Source of the DNA: an uncultured Pseudomonadales bacterium
GTDB taxonomy: Bacteria; Pseudomonadota; Gammaproteobacteria; Pseudomonadales; Azotimanducaceae
Assembly (NCBI GenBank): GCA_937921865.1
Contig: CAKZWF010000010.1
Location: 1-64,000, forward strand
Direction: 5' to 3'
Length of the DNA stretch: 64,000 nucleotides
The position numbers were made by a program, and so were the translations under genes. Shown here in pieces: positions 26,752-36,330 of this stretch. Under the pieces are notes generated by a model. That model was not told the DNA's origin. It worked only from the letters and a program-made list of their open reading frames with translations, and made no database searches. Every line of letters starts with the position of its first letter. The stretch's first letter is position 1.

Positions 26752-27750
26752 TCAGCGGGTAAGGTAGGGCAACTGCTGTTCCAGCGACGCCATTCGGGCA
26801 CCTGCAAGACGCACCAGCAGACTTTCAAGCGACAGCCAGGCGTCGCCCAGCAGCTGACCTTTGCCCTGCTGATCAATCAACGCGCACTGGGCGAGGACAC
26901 GGTCCACACCGCCCCTGCCGAGCCTGGATAGAAACTGCTGTACAACCCGCTGGCGCTGGGGCGGGATCCGATCACCGCGGGCAAATCTTCTCAACTGGGA
27001 AGTGAGCGCGCCCACAATCGCAAAAAGCGCTACCCCTTCTGCGCGCAATCCAACCACCATGCGGGCAACCCTGGCTGCATCACCGGCGAAAACCGCATCA
27101 AGCAACTCAAAGGTATCGTAGTGGGAGGCATCTTCCAGCACCGAAGCCAGCATGTCTGCATCAATGGGCTGCGGCAGATCGGAAAGCTTCAGCTTGCCGA
27201 TTTCCTGCACCGCGGCCAGTAGATTGCCTTCTACCCGCTCACAGAAGTACTGCATTGCCTCGCGATCCAGACGCAGACCGGCGGCTTTCAGACGCCCCTC
27301 CAGCCATCGCGGCAGCTCAGCTGCGCTCACCGGCCAGATCAGCACCATGACACCGGCGGCATCCAGCTGCTTGAACCATGCGGTCGAGCGCTGTTTTGCT
27401 TCCAGTCGCTTGGTTCTGATCAACAGAATGGTGTCTTCGAGCGGCTCTGCCGCATAGGCGCGCAGCACTTCAGAGGCTTCCCGGTCAAACTTGCCCGAAA
27501 CAACCCGCAAATCAACAATCCTGCGGGTCGCAAACAGCGACATGCTGGCCGCGTCCTGGGTGACATCGTGCCAGCGGAATCCAGCTTCAGCGTGCAGGAC
27601 AGAGCGTTCGCTGAAACCCTGAGCTGCGGCGGCGGCCAGGATTGCATCACAGGCTTCCTCCACCAGCAGGGTTTCGTCACCAGAAATGAAGTAGATGGGC
27701 GCCAGACCACGCTGCAGGGAACCTGTCAGCGCGGCGGCTTTAACCTGCAA
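26752..27750 (-). CDS. holA: DNA polymerase III subunit delta
   Basis: The clamp-loader wrench subunit that opens the sliding clamp. From the chosen TTG at 27750 it has 332 residues, close to the 343 of E. coli HolA. The opening (LQVKAAALTGSLQRGL, then APIYFISGDETLLVEEA) is the family N-terminus, and the C-terminal LLRLAG-like LESLLVRLAGARM is normal. TTG 27750 is favoured because AGGAG lies about 8 bases upstream, and because longer in-frame starts (to 27789) add residues not seen in the family. It overlaps lptE by 11 bases, the usual lptE-holA arrangement in gammaproteobacteria. A T-run just past the stop may help termination. Confidence 0.93.
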   Translation of the reverse strand: MQVKAAALTGSLQRGLAPIYFISGDETLLVEEACDAILAAAAAQGFSERSVLHAEAGFRWHDVTQDAASMSLFATRRIVDLRVVSGKFDREASEVLRAYAAEPLEDTILLIRTKRLEAKQRSTAWFKQLDAAGVMVLIWPVSAAELPRWLEGRLKAAGLRLDREAMQYFCERVEGNLLAAVQEIGKLKLSDLPQPIDADMLASVLEDASHYDTFELLDAVFAGDAARVARMVVGLRAEGVALFAIVGALTSQLRRFARGDRIPPQRQRVVQQFLSRLGRGGVDRVLAQCALIDQQGKGQLLGDAWLSLESLLVRLAGARMASLEQQLPYLTR

Positions 27751-28291
27751 CCGCCAGCTCCTGAGTCGCCGCGTCCAGCGCTCGGACAATCTGCTGAACC
27801 AGGTCGTTGATCATTTCGCGCTCAAGCAGCGCCTGCTCTTCGCTGGTACCCACGAGATTGACCCTGTCGACCCGATAGATGCGCGAGGTTTCCGCCCAGC
27901 GAGGTTCAATCAGTAGCTCGCCGTCCGGTTTCTGCACTGAATACTGCACCGCAAGATCAAGTTCATACTCCGCAGCCTGAGCCTGATCGGTTACCGCAAC
28001 GCTGCGTCGGTCGCGGCGCTGATTCAATAAAGCCACAGCAATCTGGGCTTCATCACGGACCGGCATCAGTTCAACTCCCGCCTGCTGCAGGCCAGCGCGC
28101 AGCGGCTGCTCGACAAAATTACGGCCGTTGCTGCTGACGTGAACCGAGGACACGGCAGTGTTGAGATCGAAAGTGCGCAGGTGAAAACCACAGCCGGTTG
28201 ACAGGAAAACCGCGACCAGAAGACTGAGCCGCCAGGCACCTGATTGCACAGGCTGCAGGCGGCTACCCATTTGTCTGGGGAGTTCAGACAT
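27740..28291 (-). CDS. lptE: LPS-assembly lipoprotein LptE
   Basis: A 183-residue outer-membrane lipoprotein with lipobox STGC (Cys34) and the family opening CGFHLRTFD. LptE plugs and assembles the LptD barrel that puts lipopolysaccharide on the cell surface. ATG 28291 is preceded by GAGGTGG; a TTG at 28303 overlapping the leuS stop is a less likely start. The order leuS-lptE-holA is standard in gammaproteobacteria and supports the assignment, since LptE sequences diverge greatly. It implies an LPS-bearing Gram-negative host. Confidence 0.93.
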   Translation of the reverse strand: MSELPRQMGSRLQPVQSGAWRLSLLVAVFLSTGCGFHLRTFDLNTAVSSVHVSSNGRNFVEQPLRAGLQQAGVELMPVRDEAQIAVALLNQRRDRRSVAVTDQAQAAEYELDLAVQYSVQKPDGELLIEPRWAETSRIYRVDRVNLVGTSEEQALLEREMINDLVQQIVRALDAATQELAVAG

Positions 28292-28299
28292 CAGCCACC

Positions 28300-30753
28300 T
28301 CAACCAACAACAACGTTGATGAGTTTGCCAGGCACCAGAATAAATTTTCGGACCGTCTTGTCACCAATGTTCCGAACCACGTTTTCATGCTGCAGCGCGA
28401 GCTCGCGGGCGTCCGCCTCGCTCACATCTGCAGGGACCTCGATACGGCCACGTACCTTACCATTGACCTGCAGAACCAGCTCCACCTGATCACGCACCAG
28501 GGCTGTCTCATCCATCTCAGGCCAGCGCGCCTGCACCAGCAGGCCTTCTTCCCCCAGTTCATTCCACAGGCTCTGAGTGACGTGGGGTGCAATCGGGGAC
28601 AGCACAAGTACAGCCATTTTCCAGGCTTCATGAACAACCGCGCGGTTTTCCGCAGTGGTACCATCGATTCGCGTGGCTGCATTCACCAGTTCATGGACGG
28701 CAGATACCACAGTATTGAACTGCAGGCGGCGTCCGTAGTCGTCGTCCGCGCGCTGCAGGGTCTCATAAGTCTTACGGCGCAACTCTTTACCATCCGGCGT
28801 GAGCTTGTCGACGTCGAGTACCGGTACTGGACCTGCGGCCAGATGCTCCTGGACCTGAGTCCACAGCTTTCGGCAGAAACGCGCCTGACCTTCTACACCC
28901 GCTTCGCTCCACTCGAAAGACTGATCTGGCGGTGCGGCAAACATCATCGCGGAACGGACCGCATCTGCGCCGTACTTGTCGAGCAGATGCTGCGGGTTCC
29001 CTGCATCGCCCGAAGACTTGGACATCTTCTTGCCGTCTTTGAGCACCATCCCCAGCATTAACAGGCGGGTGAACGGTTCATCGGAATTCAGCAGCCCATG
29101 ATCGCGCATCAGCTTGTGGTAAAAGCGCGCATAGAGCAGGTGCAGAATGGCATGCTCGATACCACCCACATAGTGATCCACCGGGGTCCAGTAGTTGGCG
29201 CGCTCATCCACCATGGGCTCGTTGGCATTCGGCGAAGCAAAACGCGCGTAATACCATGAGGATTCCATGAAGGTATCAAAGGTATCGGTTTCCCGACGGG
29301 CATCAGCTCCGCAAGCGGGACACTGGGTCTGATAAAACGACTCCATGGTGGTCAGCGGTGAACGCACGCCTTCGAAGCGCACATCGGTTGGCAGCAGCAC
29401 GGGTAAATCTTCGTCGGGTACCGGAACAACACCACAATCCGGACAATGGATCATCGGTATCGGACAACCCCAGTATCTCTGCCGGGAAACGCCCCAGTCG
29501 CGCAGGCGATAGTTGGTTTTGCGCAAGCCCAGTGAGCGATCTTCTAACGCCTCGGCAATCGCGGTAAAAGCATCAGCCGAACTCAAGCCATCAAATACCC
29601 CCGAGTTGATCAGGCGGCCTTTGACAACAAACGCTTCATGGTCCAGATCGCAGGGAGAATCATCAACGGGCTCGATGACCTGTTTGATCTCAATCCCGTA
29701 TTTGCGGGCAAACTCCCAGTCGCGCTGGTCGTGACCGGGCACAGCCATCACCGCACCTGAGCCATATTCCATAAGCACAAAATTCGCCACCCAGACCGGC
29801 AGCGCTGCGCCGGTAAGGGGATGAGTCACCTTAATGCTGGTCGCAACCCCGGCTTTCTCCATGGTGGCCAGATCGGCTTCCGCCGTGGTCGCCTGTTTAC
29901 ATTGCGCAATGAAGGCAGCCACGGTGTCATCGCTGGCTGCTGCAGCCGTCGCCAGTGGATGCTCTGCCGCAACGGCCACATAGGTTGCCCCCATCAGGGT
30001 ATCCGGGCGGGTGGTGTAGACGCCTAAAGCGTCTTCGCCGCTGGCAAGCGGAAAATGAATTTCCACACCCTCAGACTTGCCGATCCAGTTGCGCTGCATG
30101 GCTTTAACCGATTCCGGCCAGCCATCCAGCTCATCAAGATTGCTTAACAGCTCGTCCGCGTAGTCGGTGATGCGGGCAAACCACTGTTGCATTTCCCGTC
30201 GCTCCACAACAGCACCCGAGCGCCAGCCGCGACCGTCGACCACCTGTTCATTGGCGAGTACGGTCTGATCAACAGGATCCCAGTTCACGACTGCACTTTT
30301 TCGATACACCATGCCTTTGGCGAACAGTTTGGTGAAGAACCATTGTTCCCAGTGGTAGTAGCTGGGATCGCAGGTCGCAAACTCCCGACTCCAGTCGATG
30401 CCGAAGCCCAGCTGCTGCATCTGCCCGCGCATGTAATCGATATTGTCTTTCGTCCACCGCGCTGGTGGGATCGCGTTTTTAATTGCGGCATTTTCCGCCG
30501 GTAGACCAAATGCATCCCAACCCATGGGTTGCATGACATTCAGGCCTTTGAGCCGATGGTAGCGATTGATGACATCACCCAGCGTATAGCAGCGCACATG
30601 GCCCATATGCAGTTGACCACTGGGATAAGGAAACATCGCCAGGCAGTAGAACTTCTCGGCGTCTGCGTCTTCACCTGCTTCGAAGCAGTGGGATTCGTTC
30701 CACACCTGCTGGACTTGGGTTTCCACCGTACGTGGGTGGTAGGGCGCGCTCAT
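28300..30753 (-). CDS. leuS: Leucyl-tRNA synthetase
   Basis: A class Ia synthetase of 817 residues, a normal bacterial length somewhat below the E. coli 860. The HIGH-type signature is HMGH (49-52) in PYPSGQLHMGHVR, and KMSKS lies at 576-580 (DGKKMSKSSGD). The CP1 editing domain is present (TTRPDTLMGATYVAVAAEHP), as are the zinc-type cysteines CPDCG and CPACG. The anticodon-binding and C-terminal domain ends NVVVG. It charges tRNA-Leu in the cytoplasm. The ATG at 30753 has no strong ribosome binding site. It lies downstream of lnt with a 49-base gap. Confidence 0.97.
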   Translation of the reverse strand: MSAPYHPRTVETQVQQVWNESHCFEAGEDADAEKFYCLAMFPYPSGQLHMGHVRCYTLGDVINRYHRLKGLNVMQPMGWDAFGLPAENAAIKNAIPPARWTKDNIDYMRGQMQQLGFGIDWSREFATCDPSYYHWEQWFFTKLFAKGMVYRKSAVVNWDPVDQTVLANEQVVDGRGWRSGAVVERREMQQWFARITDYADELLSNLDELDGWPESVKAMQRNWIGKSEGVEIHFPLASGEDALGVYTTRPDTLMGATYVAVAAEHPLATAAAASDDTVAAFIAQCKQATTAEADLATMEKAGVATSIKVTHPLTGAALPVWVANFVLMEYGSGAVMAVPGHDQRDWEFARKYGIEIKQVIEPVDDSPCDLDHEAFVVKGRLINSGVFDGLSSADAFTAIAEALEDRSLGLRKTNYRLRDWGVSRQRYWGCPIPMIHCPDCGVVPVPDEDLPVLLPTDVRFEGVRSPLTTMESFYQTQCPACGADARRETDTFDTFMESSWYYARFASPNANEPMVDERANYWTPVDHYVGGIEHAILHLLYARFYHKLMRDHGLLNSDEPFTRLLMLGMVLKDGKKMSKSSGDAGNPQHLLDKYGADAVRSAMMFAAPPDQSFEWSEAGVEGQARFCRKLWTQVQEHLAAGPVPVLDVDKLTPDGKELRRKTYETLQRADDDYGRRLQFNTVVSAVHELVNAATRIDGTTAENRAVVHEAWKMAVLVLSPIAPHVTQSLWNELGEEGLLVQARWPEMDETALVRDQVELVLQVNGKVRGRIEVPADVSEADARELALQHENVVRNIGDKTVRKFILVPGKLINVVVG

Positions 30754-30802
30754 AGGATGTGCTCTGGTTCTGTGTAAATTCGAAGGCGCGAAAGGATAGC
30801 AG

Positions 30803-32272
30803 CTATTCTACGCGCTTTCGAAGGGTCAGGGCCGCCGCGGCCAGACCGGCCAGCAGCGCCAGAAATGGCCAGTTTCCGAACCGGGAGAAGGGCGTCTGAC
30901 CCTCCATGGTGTGGTATTCGCCGGTCAGCACACCCGCGCGAAACTGCGGCAATCGACCGCGCACCGCACCTGCTGGGTCCACGATCGCCGTCACCCCGTT
31001 GCTGGTGGCTCGCAACAGCCACCGGCCGTTTTCGAGCGCCCGCATACGCGCCATCTGCAGATGCTGCTGTGGTCCAAGGCTGTCGCCAAACCAGGTGTCA
31101 TTGGAAATGGTCAGCAACAGTGCTGTGGGTGGGTTGCTGACCAGCAGCGGATAGACCACTTCGTAACAGATGGCCATTTGAGCCGGATTGCCTGCCACCT
31201 GCAGCGGCGCCTGCTGCCAGGGACCGGGCTCAGCCCGCGACATCGGCAGGTTGAAAAACTCGATCAGCCCCCGCAGCAGCCCTTCCAGCGGCACATATTC
31301 ACCAAAGGGTACCAGGTGTCGTTTCACGTACCGACCCTGGGCGTTACCAATCCCAATGGCCGTGTTGCGAAAGATCACCCGATCACCCGAAACAACGTCT
31401 ACCGCAGGAATGCCCAGAATCAGGCCCGTACCGGTTTCCCGACCACGGCTATCCAGGTCTTCCAGCAGCCCCTGCGCTTCATGCTCAAACAGGGTGATTG
31501 CCGCCTCGGGCCACAGCAGCAGATCGACGCCCCAGTGCGGTTCTGACAGCTCAAGATAGGTGCGAACGATGGGTCCCTGACTTTCCGGAAGCCACTTGAT
31601 GCTTTGATCTATGTTGCCCTGGACCAGTGCAGCCTGATGAACGCCGGTACTTTCGGTCCAGCGTGGCAGCGCCGCGGGGAAAAACAACAGCCACGGCAGC
31701 AGCACAACCGCAAAGGTGGCCAGACGGACCCGCAGCTTCTGTCGCTCGAGCATCAGCACAACCACAGCCGCAGCGCTTCCCGCCACAATCAGGTTCATCA
31801 GCTGAACGCCGCCGTAGGGTGCAAAGACCGCCAGCGGCGTATCCAGCAGCGCATAACCCGAATACAGCCAGGGAAATCCGGTCAACAGCCAGCTCAGCAG
31901 CCATTCGACCAGGCAATAACTGAAGACAAACCACAACGCTGATGCAGACACGGCATTGCCGCGAAAGCGGCCAAACAGCCAGCCAGTAAACGCCGGAAAC
32001 AACGCCAGCCCGGCAACAAACAAGCCCACGAGACCCAGCGCCAGCGGCACCGAGGCATTGCCATGCTCATGAATACTGACATACACCCAGGACGCACCCA
32101 GCGCATATTTGCCTACACCAAACCACCAGCCGAGCAGAAGTGCGCGCTGAGGATTGCTGTGTAACAGATAGAACCAGAGACCGAGGGAAATGAAAGCCAG
32201 CGGCCACAGATCAAATGGCGCCAGCGCCAGCGGCAGCAGAGCGCCGGCTAACAGGGACGCCAGCGGGATCAA
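30803..32272 (-). CDS. lnt: Apolipoprotein N-acyltransferase
   Basis: An inner-membrane enzyme of 489 residues that adds the third acyl chain to lipoproteins. N-terminal membrane helices (to about 200) precede a nitrilase-type domain with the catalytic triad E256 (LLLWPEAAIT), K318 (YVKRHLVPFGEYVPLE) and C369 (MAICYEVVYP). A last membrane helix closes the protein (FLALLAGLAAAALTL). It overlaps corC by 4 bases, as in E. coli (ybeX-lnt). It would process the several lipoproteins encoded in this window, including LptE, the PF05618 protease and the PQQ dehydrogenase. Confidence 0.96.
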   Translation of the reverse strand: MIPLASLLAGALLPLALAPFDLWPLAFISLGLWFYLLHSNPQRALLLGWWFGVGKYALGASWVYVSIHEHGNASVPLALGLVGLFVAGLALFPAFTGWLFGRFRGNAVSASALWFVFSYCLVEWLLSWLLTGFPWLYSGYALLDTPLAVFAPYGGVQLMNLIVAGSAAAVVVLMLERQKLRVRLATFAVVLLPWLLFFPAALPRWTESTGVHQAALVQGNIDQSIKWLPESQGPIVRTYLELSEPHWGVDLLLWPEAAITLFEHEAQGLLEDLDSRGRETGTGLILGIPAVDVVSGDRVIFRNTAIGIGNAQGRYVKRHLVPFGEYVPLEGLLRGLIEFFNLPMSRAEPGPWQQAPLQVAGNPAQMAICYEVVYPLLVSNPPTALLLTISNDTWFGDSLGPQQHLQMARMRALENGRWLLRATSNGVTAIVDPAGAVRGRLPQFRAGVLTGEYHTMEGQTPFSRFGNWPFLALLAGLAAAALTLRKRVE

Positions 32273-33102
32273 GACACTGTAACTTGCAGCAGCCGCACGC
32301 GCCGCGAGTCGGCATTCAGAACTTTGAATTCCAGTGCCGCAATTTCGACAGTTTCACCCCGCTCCGGAAGATGGCCGAAGGCTTTAAGTACAACACCGCC
32401 AATGGTGTCAAATTCTTCTTCGTCGATATCCAGATCGAAATATTCGTTGAAGTCTTCGACAGTGGTCGTGGCTTTGACGTTGTAGGTTCTGTCATCGATC
32501 TGTTTGACGAAGCTGTCGTCATTGACGTCGTGCTCGTCTTCGATTTCTCCGACAATCTGCTCGAGCACGTCTTCAATTGTCACGACACCGGAGACGTGAC
32601 CATACTCGTCGACGACAACCGCCATATGATTACGGGTAGAGCGAAAATCCTGAAGCAGCACGTTGAGCCGCTTGCTTTCCGGAATCACGGCCGCGCTGCG
32701 GATCCAGTCTTTGATATCAAAGTCCCGATCACGATCCAGCACCAGACGCAGCAGGTCTTTGGCATGCAGAATACCTTTGATGTCATCGATGTTGTCGCCG
32801 ATCACAGGATAGCGGGAATGCTGAGATTCGATGATCTTTTCGAGCAGTGCATCTGGAGACTGCTCGTCATGCAGATACACCAGCTGAGAACGTGGAATCA
32901 TGATGTCCCGCGCCTGCATCTCTGATACCTGCAGAGCGCCGAAAATGATATTCAGCGCCTCGCCATCCATCAGCTGCCGATCCGCTGCATCACGCAGCAT
33001 TTCCATCAATTCAGTGCGGTCAGTGGGTTCATCAGAGAATAGATCCGACAACCACTCGAACACACCGCGCCGAGGAGCGGCACCTTCGTGAGTTTCACTC
33101 AT
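32269..33102 (-). CDS. corC: CorC/YbeX-type CBS-domain protein
   Basis: A 277-residue soluble protein with two CBS domains (about 70-190: IMIPRSQLVYLHDEQS and VVVDEYGHVSGVVTIEDVL) and a C-terminal CorC_HlyC domain (DRTYNVKATTTVEDFNEYFD, then EVEIAALEFKVLNADSRRVR-like end). E. coli YbeX/CorC is linked to magnesium and cobalt efflux and to ribosome homeostasis together with YbeY. It overlaps ybeY by ATGA and lnt by ATGA, so all three are translationally coupled. The role in ion transport is from the family and not directly shown here. Confidence 0.94.
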   Translation of the reverse strand: MSETHEGAAPRRGVFEWLSDLFSDEPTDRTELMEMLRDAADRQLMDGEALNIIFGALQVSEMQARDIMIPRSQLVYLHDEQSPDALLEKIIESQHSRYPVIGDNIDDIKGILHAKDLLRLVLDRDRDFDIKDWIRSAAVIPESKRLNVLLQDFRSTRNHMAVVVDEYGHVSGVVTIEDVLEQIVGEIEDEHDVNDDSFVKQIDDRTYNVKATTTVEDFNEYFDLDIDEEEFDTIGGVVLKAFGHLPERGETVEIAALEFKVLNADSRRVRLLQVTVS

Positions 33103-33698
33103 ATTTCCTGATAAGGATCGTTCACCCCGAAACGATCCAGTATCTCCCTCTCAATTGATTCCATCTCATCTGCAGCAGCGCGGGTTTCATGGTCATAGCC
33201 ATATAGATGCAGCATCCCGTGGACAACCATGTGAGCAAAATGATCCGACAGACTCTTACCCTGCTCTCGAGCTTCTGCAGCGATCACGCTGGCACAGATG
33301 ACAATGTCCCCCAACAGCTCCAGCTGCGTCTGCTCGAGCATCTGCGCGTCGAGTGCGGCCGGAAAACTGAGCACGTTAGTCGGTTTATCCTTGCCCCGAT
33401 AGGTTGCATTGAGTTGCTGTGATTCCTTTTCATCCACAACTCTGATGCAGACTTCGGGATCTTTAAAGCCCGGTGTTTTTGCCGCCGAACACGCCAGCGC
33501 CTTTTCTCGAGTGACGACTGCCTGCGCCCAGGCTTCTATCTGCGCGCTCAGCCGGTTCTCTTTTTCGTCTTCTAACTGCTCAGCCTTTATCTGCTTTGTT
33601 TTTTGCTCTAGGTTCTGCGCAGTTGAGCTTTGTCCAAGCCATCCATCAACATCCCGAATTTGATCATGGGCAACCGCTATTTGAACGTCAACCGGCAT
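33099..33698 (-). CDS. ybeY: Endoribonuclease YbeY (rRNA maturation) with an N-terminal insertion
   Basis: The zinc-dependent RNase that takes part in 16S rRNA 3' maturation. The metal motif is H160-GMLH164-LYGYDH170, and TYRGKDKPTNVLSFP is the family core. Most YbeY proteins are about 155 residues; this has 199, because a highly charged, helix-prone stretch of roughly 40 residues (about 22-60, with KTKQIKAEQLEDEKENR) is inserted near the N-terminus. I chose ATG 33698 (MPVDVQIAVA), which overlaps the phoH end by 11 bases; the frame is open further upstream only as a shadow of phoH. The operon context is canonical. Confidence 0.95.
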   Translation of the reverse strand: MPVDVQIAVAHDQIRDVDGWLGQSSTAQNLEQKTKQIKAEQLEDEKENRLSAQIEAWAQAVVTREKALACSAAKTPGFKDPEVCIRVVDEKESQQLNATYRGKDKPTNVLSFPAALDAQMLEQTQLELLGDIVICASVIAAEAREQGKSLSDHFAHMVVHGMLHLYGYDHETRAAADEMESIEREILDRFGVNDPYQEI

Positions 33699-34764
33699 TG
33701 CGCCCTTTATCGTCCGAGCTTGCAGGCTGGCCACGCTTGGCTCCAGGCCCCGGCACCGCAATGTCGTTACCACTGACATCCTCATTCTGAAAAGCAGCAT
33801 AAGCATCGACGATTTTCTGCACCAGAGGATGACGAACCACATCTTTTGAACCAAAGGTGGTGAAGCTGATCCCTGGGACGCCGTAGAGCACATGCCGAAC
33901 ATTGATCAGCCCGGAATTCTGTCCACGGGGTAAATCGATCTGGGTCACGTCACCGGTAATTACCGCAGTGGAGCCAAAGCCAATACGGGTTAAGAACATT
34001 TTCATCTGTTCGACTGTCGTGTTCTGACTTTCATCCAGGATAATAAAAGCATTGTTCAAAGTGCGCCCACGCATGTACGCAAGTGGTGCCACCTCAATCA
34101 CGTTACGCTCTATGTACTTGTTGACCCTCTCGACACCCATCATTTCATAGAGTGCGTCATAAAGCGGGCGTAAGTACGGGTCGATCTTCTGAGCCAGATC
34201 GCCAGGAAGAAAACCCAGCTTCTCGCCCGCTTCTACCGCCGGTCGAACCAGCAGGATCCGGTTAACCCGCTGGGATTCCAGTGCTTCAACCGCACAGGCG
34301 ACGGCCAGATAGGTTTTGCCGGTCCCGGCGGGGCCAATCCCGAAGTTGATGTCGTGTTCGCGAATCAACCGGGTGTAGGTCAGCTGATTAGCGCCGCGAG
34401 GTTTGATGGTCTTGCGTCCGGTACGGATAACGTCACGATCAACCGGAGTATTGTTCTCTTTCGCAAGCAGATCATCCACACCCGACTGCTGCAGAAACAG
34501 ATGAACGGTATCTGGTTCAATCTCGTCCTGCTCGAGCGTTTCACGGTACAGCTGAGACAAGAGCGCGCACGCAGCTTTGGTACGCTGATCAGACCCGCTG
34601 ACCTGGAACAGATTACCGCGATTGCGGATGTTCACATTGAGGCGCTTTTCCAGATGTTTCAGGTTCTGATCGAAGGGGCCGCAGAGTGCAGCCAGACGGC
34701 GGGTATCGTTGGGTTCCAGGGTGACGCTGCTGGTCAGCGCTACCACTGCGGATTCATCACTCAA
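33688..34764 (-). CDS. ybeZ: PhoH-like ATPase (YbeZ)
   Basis: A 358-residue PhoH family protein with an N-terminal KH-like region (FDQNLKHLEKRLNVNIRNRG) and an ATPase/helicase-like domain: Walker A GPAGTGKT (144-151) and Walker B AFIILDESQNT. YbeZ interacts with YbeY in ribosome quality control in E. coli. It starts with TTG at 34764, 8 bases after GAGG. A promoter with a dyad in its spacer lies just upstream of it. The C-terminus runs into the ybeY start. Confidence 0.95.
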   Translation of the reverse strand: MSDESAVVALTSSVTLEPNDTRRLAALCGPFDQNLKHLEKRLNVNIRNRGNLFQVSGSDQRTKAACALLSQLYRETLEQDEIEPDTVHLFLQQSGVDDLLAKENNTPVDRDVIRTGRKTIKPRGANQLTYTRLIREHDINFGIGPAGTGKTYLAVACAVEALESQRVNRILLVRPAVEAGEKLGFLPGDLAQKIDPYLRPLYDALYEMMGVERVNKYIERNVIEVAPLAYMRGRTLNNAFIILDESQNTTVEQMKMFLTRIGFGSTAVITGDVTQIDLPRGQNSGLINVRHVLYGVPGISFTTFGSKDVVRHPLVQKIVDAYAAFQNEDVSGNDIAVPGPGAKRGQPASSDDKGRNAG

Positions 34765-34813
34765 ATTGCTGCCTCAATTGTTTGTCGGACCCCCTCACAG
34801 GTACTCTGTCCAC

Positions 34814-34841
34814 AGCATAAGACTCCCGAATCGGGAGTCAA
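34814..34841 (-). promoter_or_regulatory. Promoter of the phoH-ybeY-corC-lnt block with dyad in the spacer
   Basis: Reading the minus strand, TTGACT (34841-34836) and TATGCT (34819-34814) are 16 bases apart, a good sigma-70 pair. The spacer and the end of the -35 hexamer form a 19-bp inverted repeat at 34839-34821 (GACTCCCGA, one base, TCGGGAGTC). It begins directly after the miaB stop and would give a leader of about 40 bases before the TTG start. The dyad could be an operator; as an RNA hairpin it lacks a T-run, so I do not call it a terminator. Confidence 0.55.
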
Positions 34842-34853
34842 ATGAACTTTGTA

Positions 34854-36209
34854 TCAGCCGCTGATCAGGTCGCCGCGCAGTGAATTGGGCAGGGCTTGGG
34901 TAATCTCCACCTCAGCAAACTGTCCAACCAGTTCAACTGGTCCAAAAAAGTTGACGACCCGGTTATTTTCAGTCCGACCCTGAATCTCACCAGGATCTTT
35001 CTTTGATACACCCATCACCAGCAGCCGCTGGCGGCTGCCCACCATCGCTTTGGCGATACCTTCAGCCTGACCTCTGAGCAGTGCCTGCAGTTGAGCAAGC
35101 CGCTCTTTTTTTACGGCCATCGGTGTTGCATCCGCCAGAGCGGCCGCAGGTGTCCCGGGTCTGGCGCTGTAGATAAAGCTGAAGGACACATCAAAGACCA
35201 CCTCTTCTATGAGATTCATGGTCTGCTGAAAATCTTCGTCCGTCTCGCCGGGAAAGCCGATGATGAAGTCCGAAGAAAGGCTGATCGCGGGGCGTAGCTC
35301 ACGCAGGCGGCGCAGCTTGGCAGTGTAGTCGGCTATCTGATGGCCGCGTTTCATCAGCCGCAGAATACGGTCTGAGCCAGACTGAACAGGCAGATGCAGA
35401 TGATTCACCAGTTCAGGAACATCACGATAGGCTTCCAGCAGCGAGTCGCTGAACTCCACTGGATGAGAGGTGGTATAGCGGATTCGCTCAATGCCGGAAA
35501 CCTCGGCAACATAGTGGATGAGTTCCGCGAGATCGGCCTGGTCAGCGTCAATGCTGCCGCGATACGAGTTGACGTTCTGTCCGAGCAGGTTCACTTCCCG
35601 TACTCCCTGACCTGCCAGCTGCACTATCTCCCGCATCACATCGGGAACCGGGCGGCTGACTTCTTCGCCACGGGTATACGGCACCACACAGAAACTGCAG
35701 TACTTACTGCAGCCTTCCATCACCGACACAAACGCACTGGGACCTTCCGCCCGCGGTTCCGGCAGACGGTCAAATTTCTCGATCTCCGGAAAACTGATAT
35801 CAACCAGCGGCACCAGAGTTGCCGAGCCGGCCGCCTTGCTGTTGCTGGCAGAGACCATTTCCGGCAGGCGGTGCAGAGTCTGGGGTCCGAACACCATGTC
35901 CACATAGGGCGCTCTTTTCTGGATCGCAGCACCCTCCTGACTCGCCACGCAGCCACCAACGCCAATCTGCAGATCCGGATTACGGGCTTTCAGAGCCTTC
36001 CAGCGACCCAGCTGGTGAAACACCTTTTCCTGGGCTTTTTCGCGAATTGAGCAGGTATTCAACAGCAGCAGATCAGCCTGTTCCGGGTCATCGGTCAGCT
36101 CATAGCCCTGCTCAGCACTCAGCAGATCGGCCATTCTGGACGAGTCGTACTCGTTCATCTGGCAGCCGTGAGTTTTTATGTATAGTTTCTTGCTCAAATT
36201 CTTACTCAA
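34854..36209 (-). CDS. miaB: tRNA-2-methylthio-N6-dimethylallyladenosine synthase
   Basis: A radical-SAM methylthiotransferase of 451 residues that adds the 2-methylthio group to i6A37 in tRNA. The N-terminal UPF0004 domain binds one 4Fe-4S cluster with C16 ([12 protein letters not shown]), C53 ([11 protein letters not shown]) and C87 (GVGGCVAS). The radical-SAM cluster cysteines are C167, C171 and C174 ([16 protein letters not shown]). A C-terminal TRAM domain ends the protein ([21 protein letters not shown]). It is the first gene of the ybe block, divergent from the DUF1820 gene. Confidence 0.97.
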   Translation of the reverse strand: MSKNLSKKLYIKTHGCQMNEYDSSRMADLLSAEQGYELTDDPEQADLLLLNTCSIREKAQEKVFHQLGRWKALKARNPDLQIGVGGCVASQEGAAIQKRAPYVDMVFGPQTLHRLPEMVSASNSKAAGSATLVPLVDISFPEIEKFDRLPEPRAEGPSAFVSVMEGCSKYCSFCVVPYTRGEEVSRPVPDVMREIVQLAGQGVREVNLLGQNVNSYRGSIDADQADLAELIHYVAEVSGIERIRYTTSHPVEFSDSLLEAYRDVPELVNHLHLPVQSGSDRILRLMKRGHQIADYTAKLRRLRELRPAISLSSDFIIGFPGETDEDFQQTMNLIEEVVFDVSFSFIYSARPGTPAAALADATPMAVKKERLAQLQALLRGQAEGIAKAMVGSRQRLLVMGVSKKDPGEIQGRTENNRVVNFFGPVELVGQFAEVEITQALPNSLRGDLISG

Positions 36210-36286
36210 AAGGAATCGTAAACCTTAACAATGAGGCCCGGGTATCAGCGCGAAAGGAATTTCGAGCCAATCACGGGGGCGGCGAT

Positions 36287-36292
36287 TATACT
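36287..36292 (+). promoter_or_regulatory. Possible -10 element for the DUF1820 gene
   Basis: TATACT at 36287-36292 lies 38 bases before the ATG of the DUF1820 gene in the divergent miaB/DUF1820 spacer. No convincing -35 hexamer is visible at the expected distance. Confidence 0.35.
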
Positions 36293-36330
36293 GGCTTGAA
36301 TTCACGCACAACACCTCAACATAAGACAGC

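Noticed and set aside
35394..36050. 218-codon plus-strand frame inside miaB
   Set aside because: miaB is certain from its six iron-sulfur cysteines; the antisense frame has no recognisable domain.
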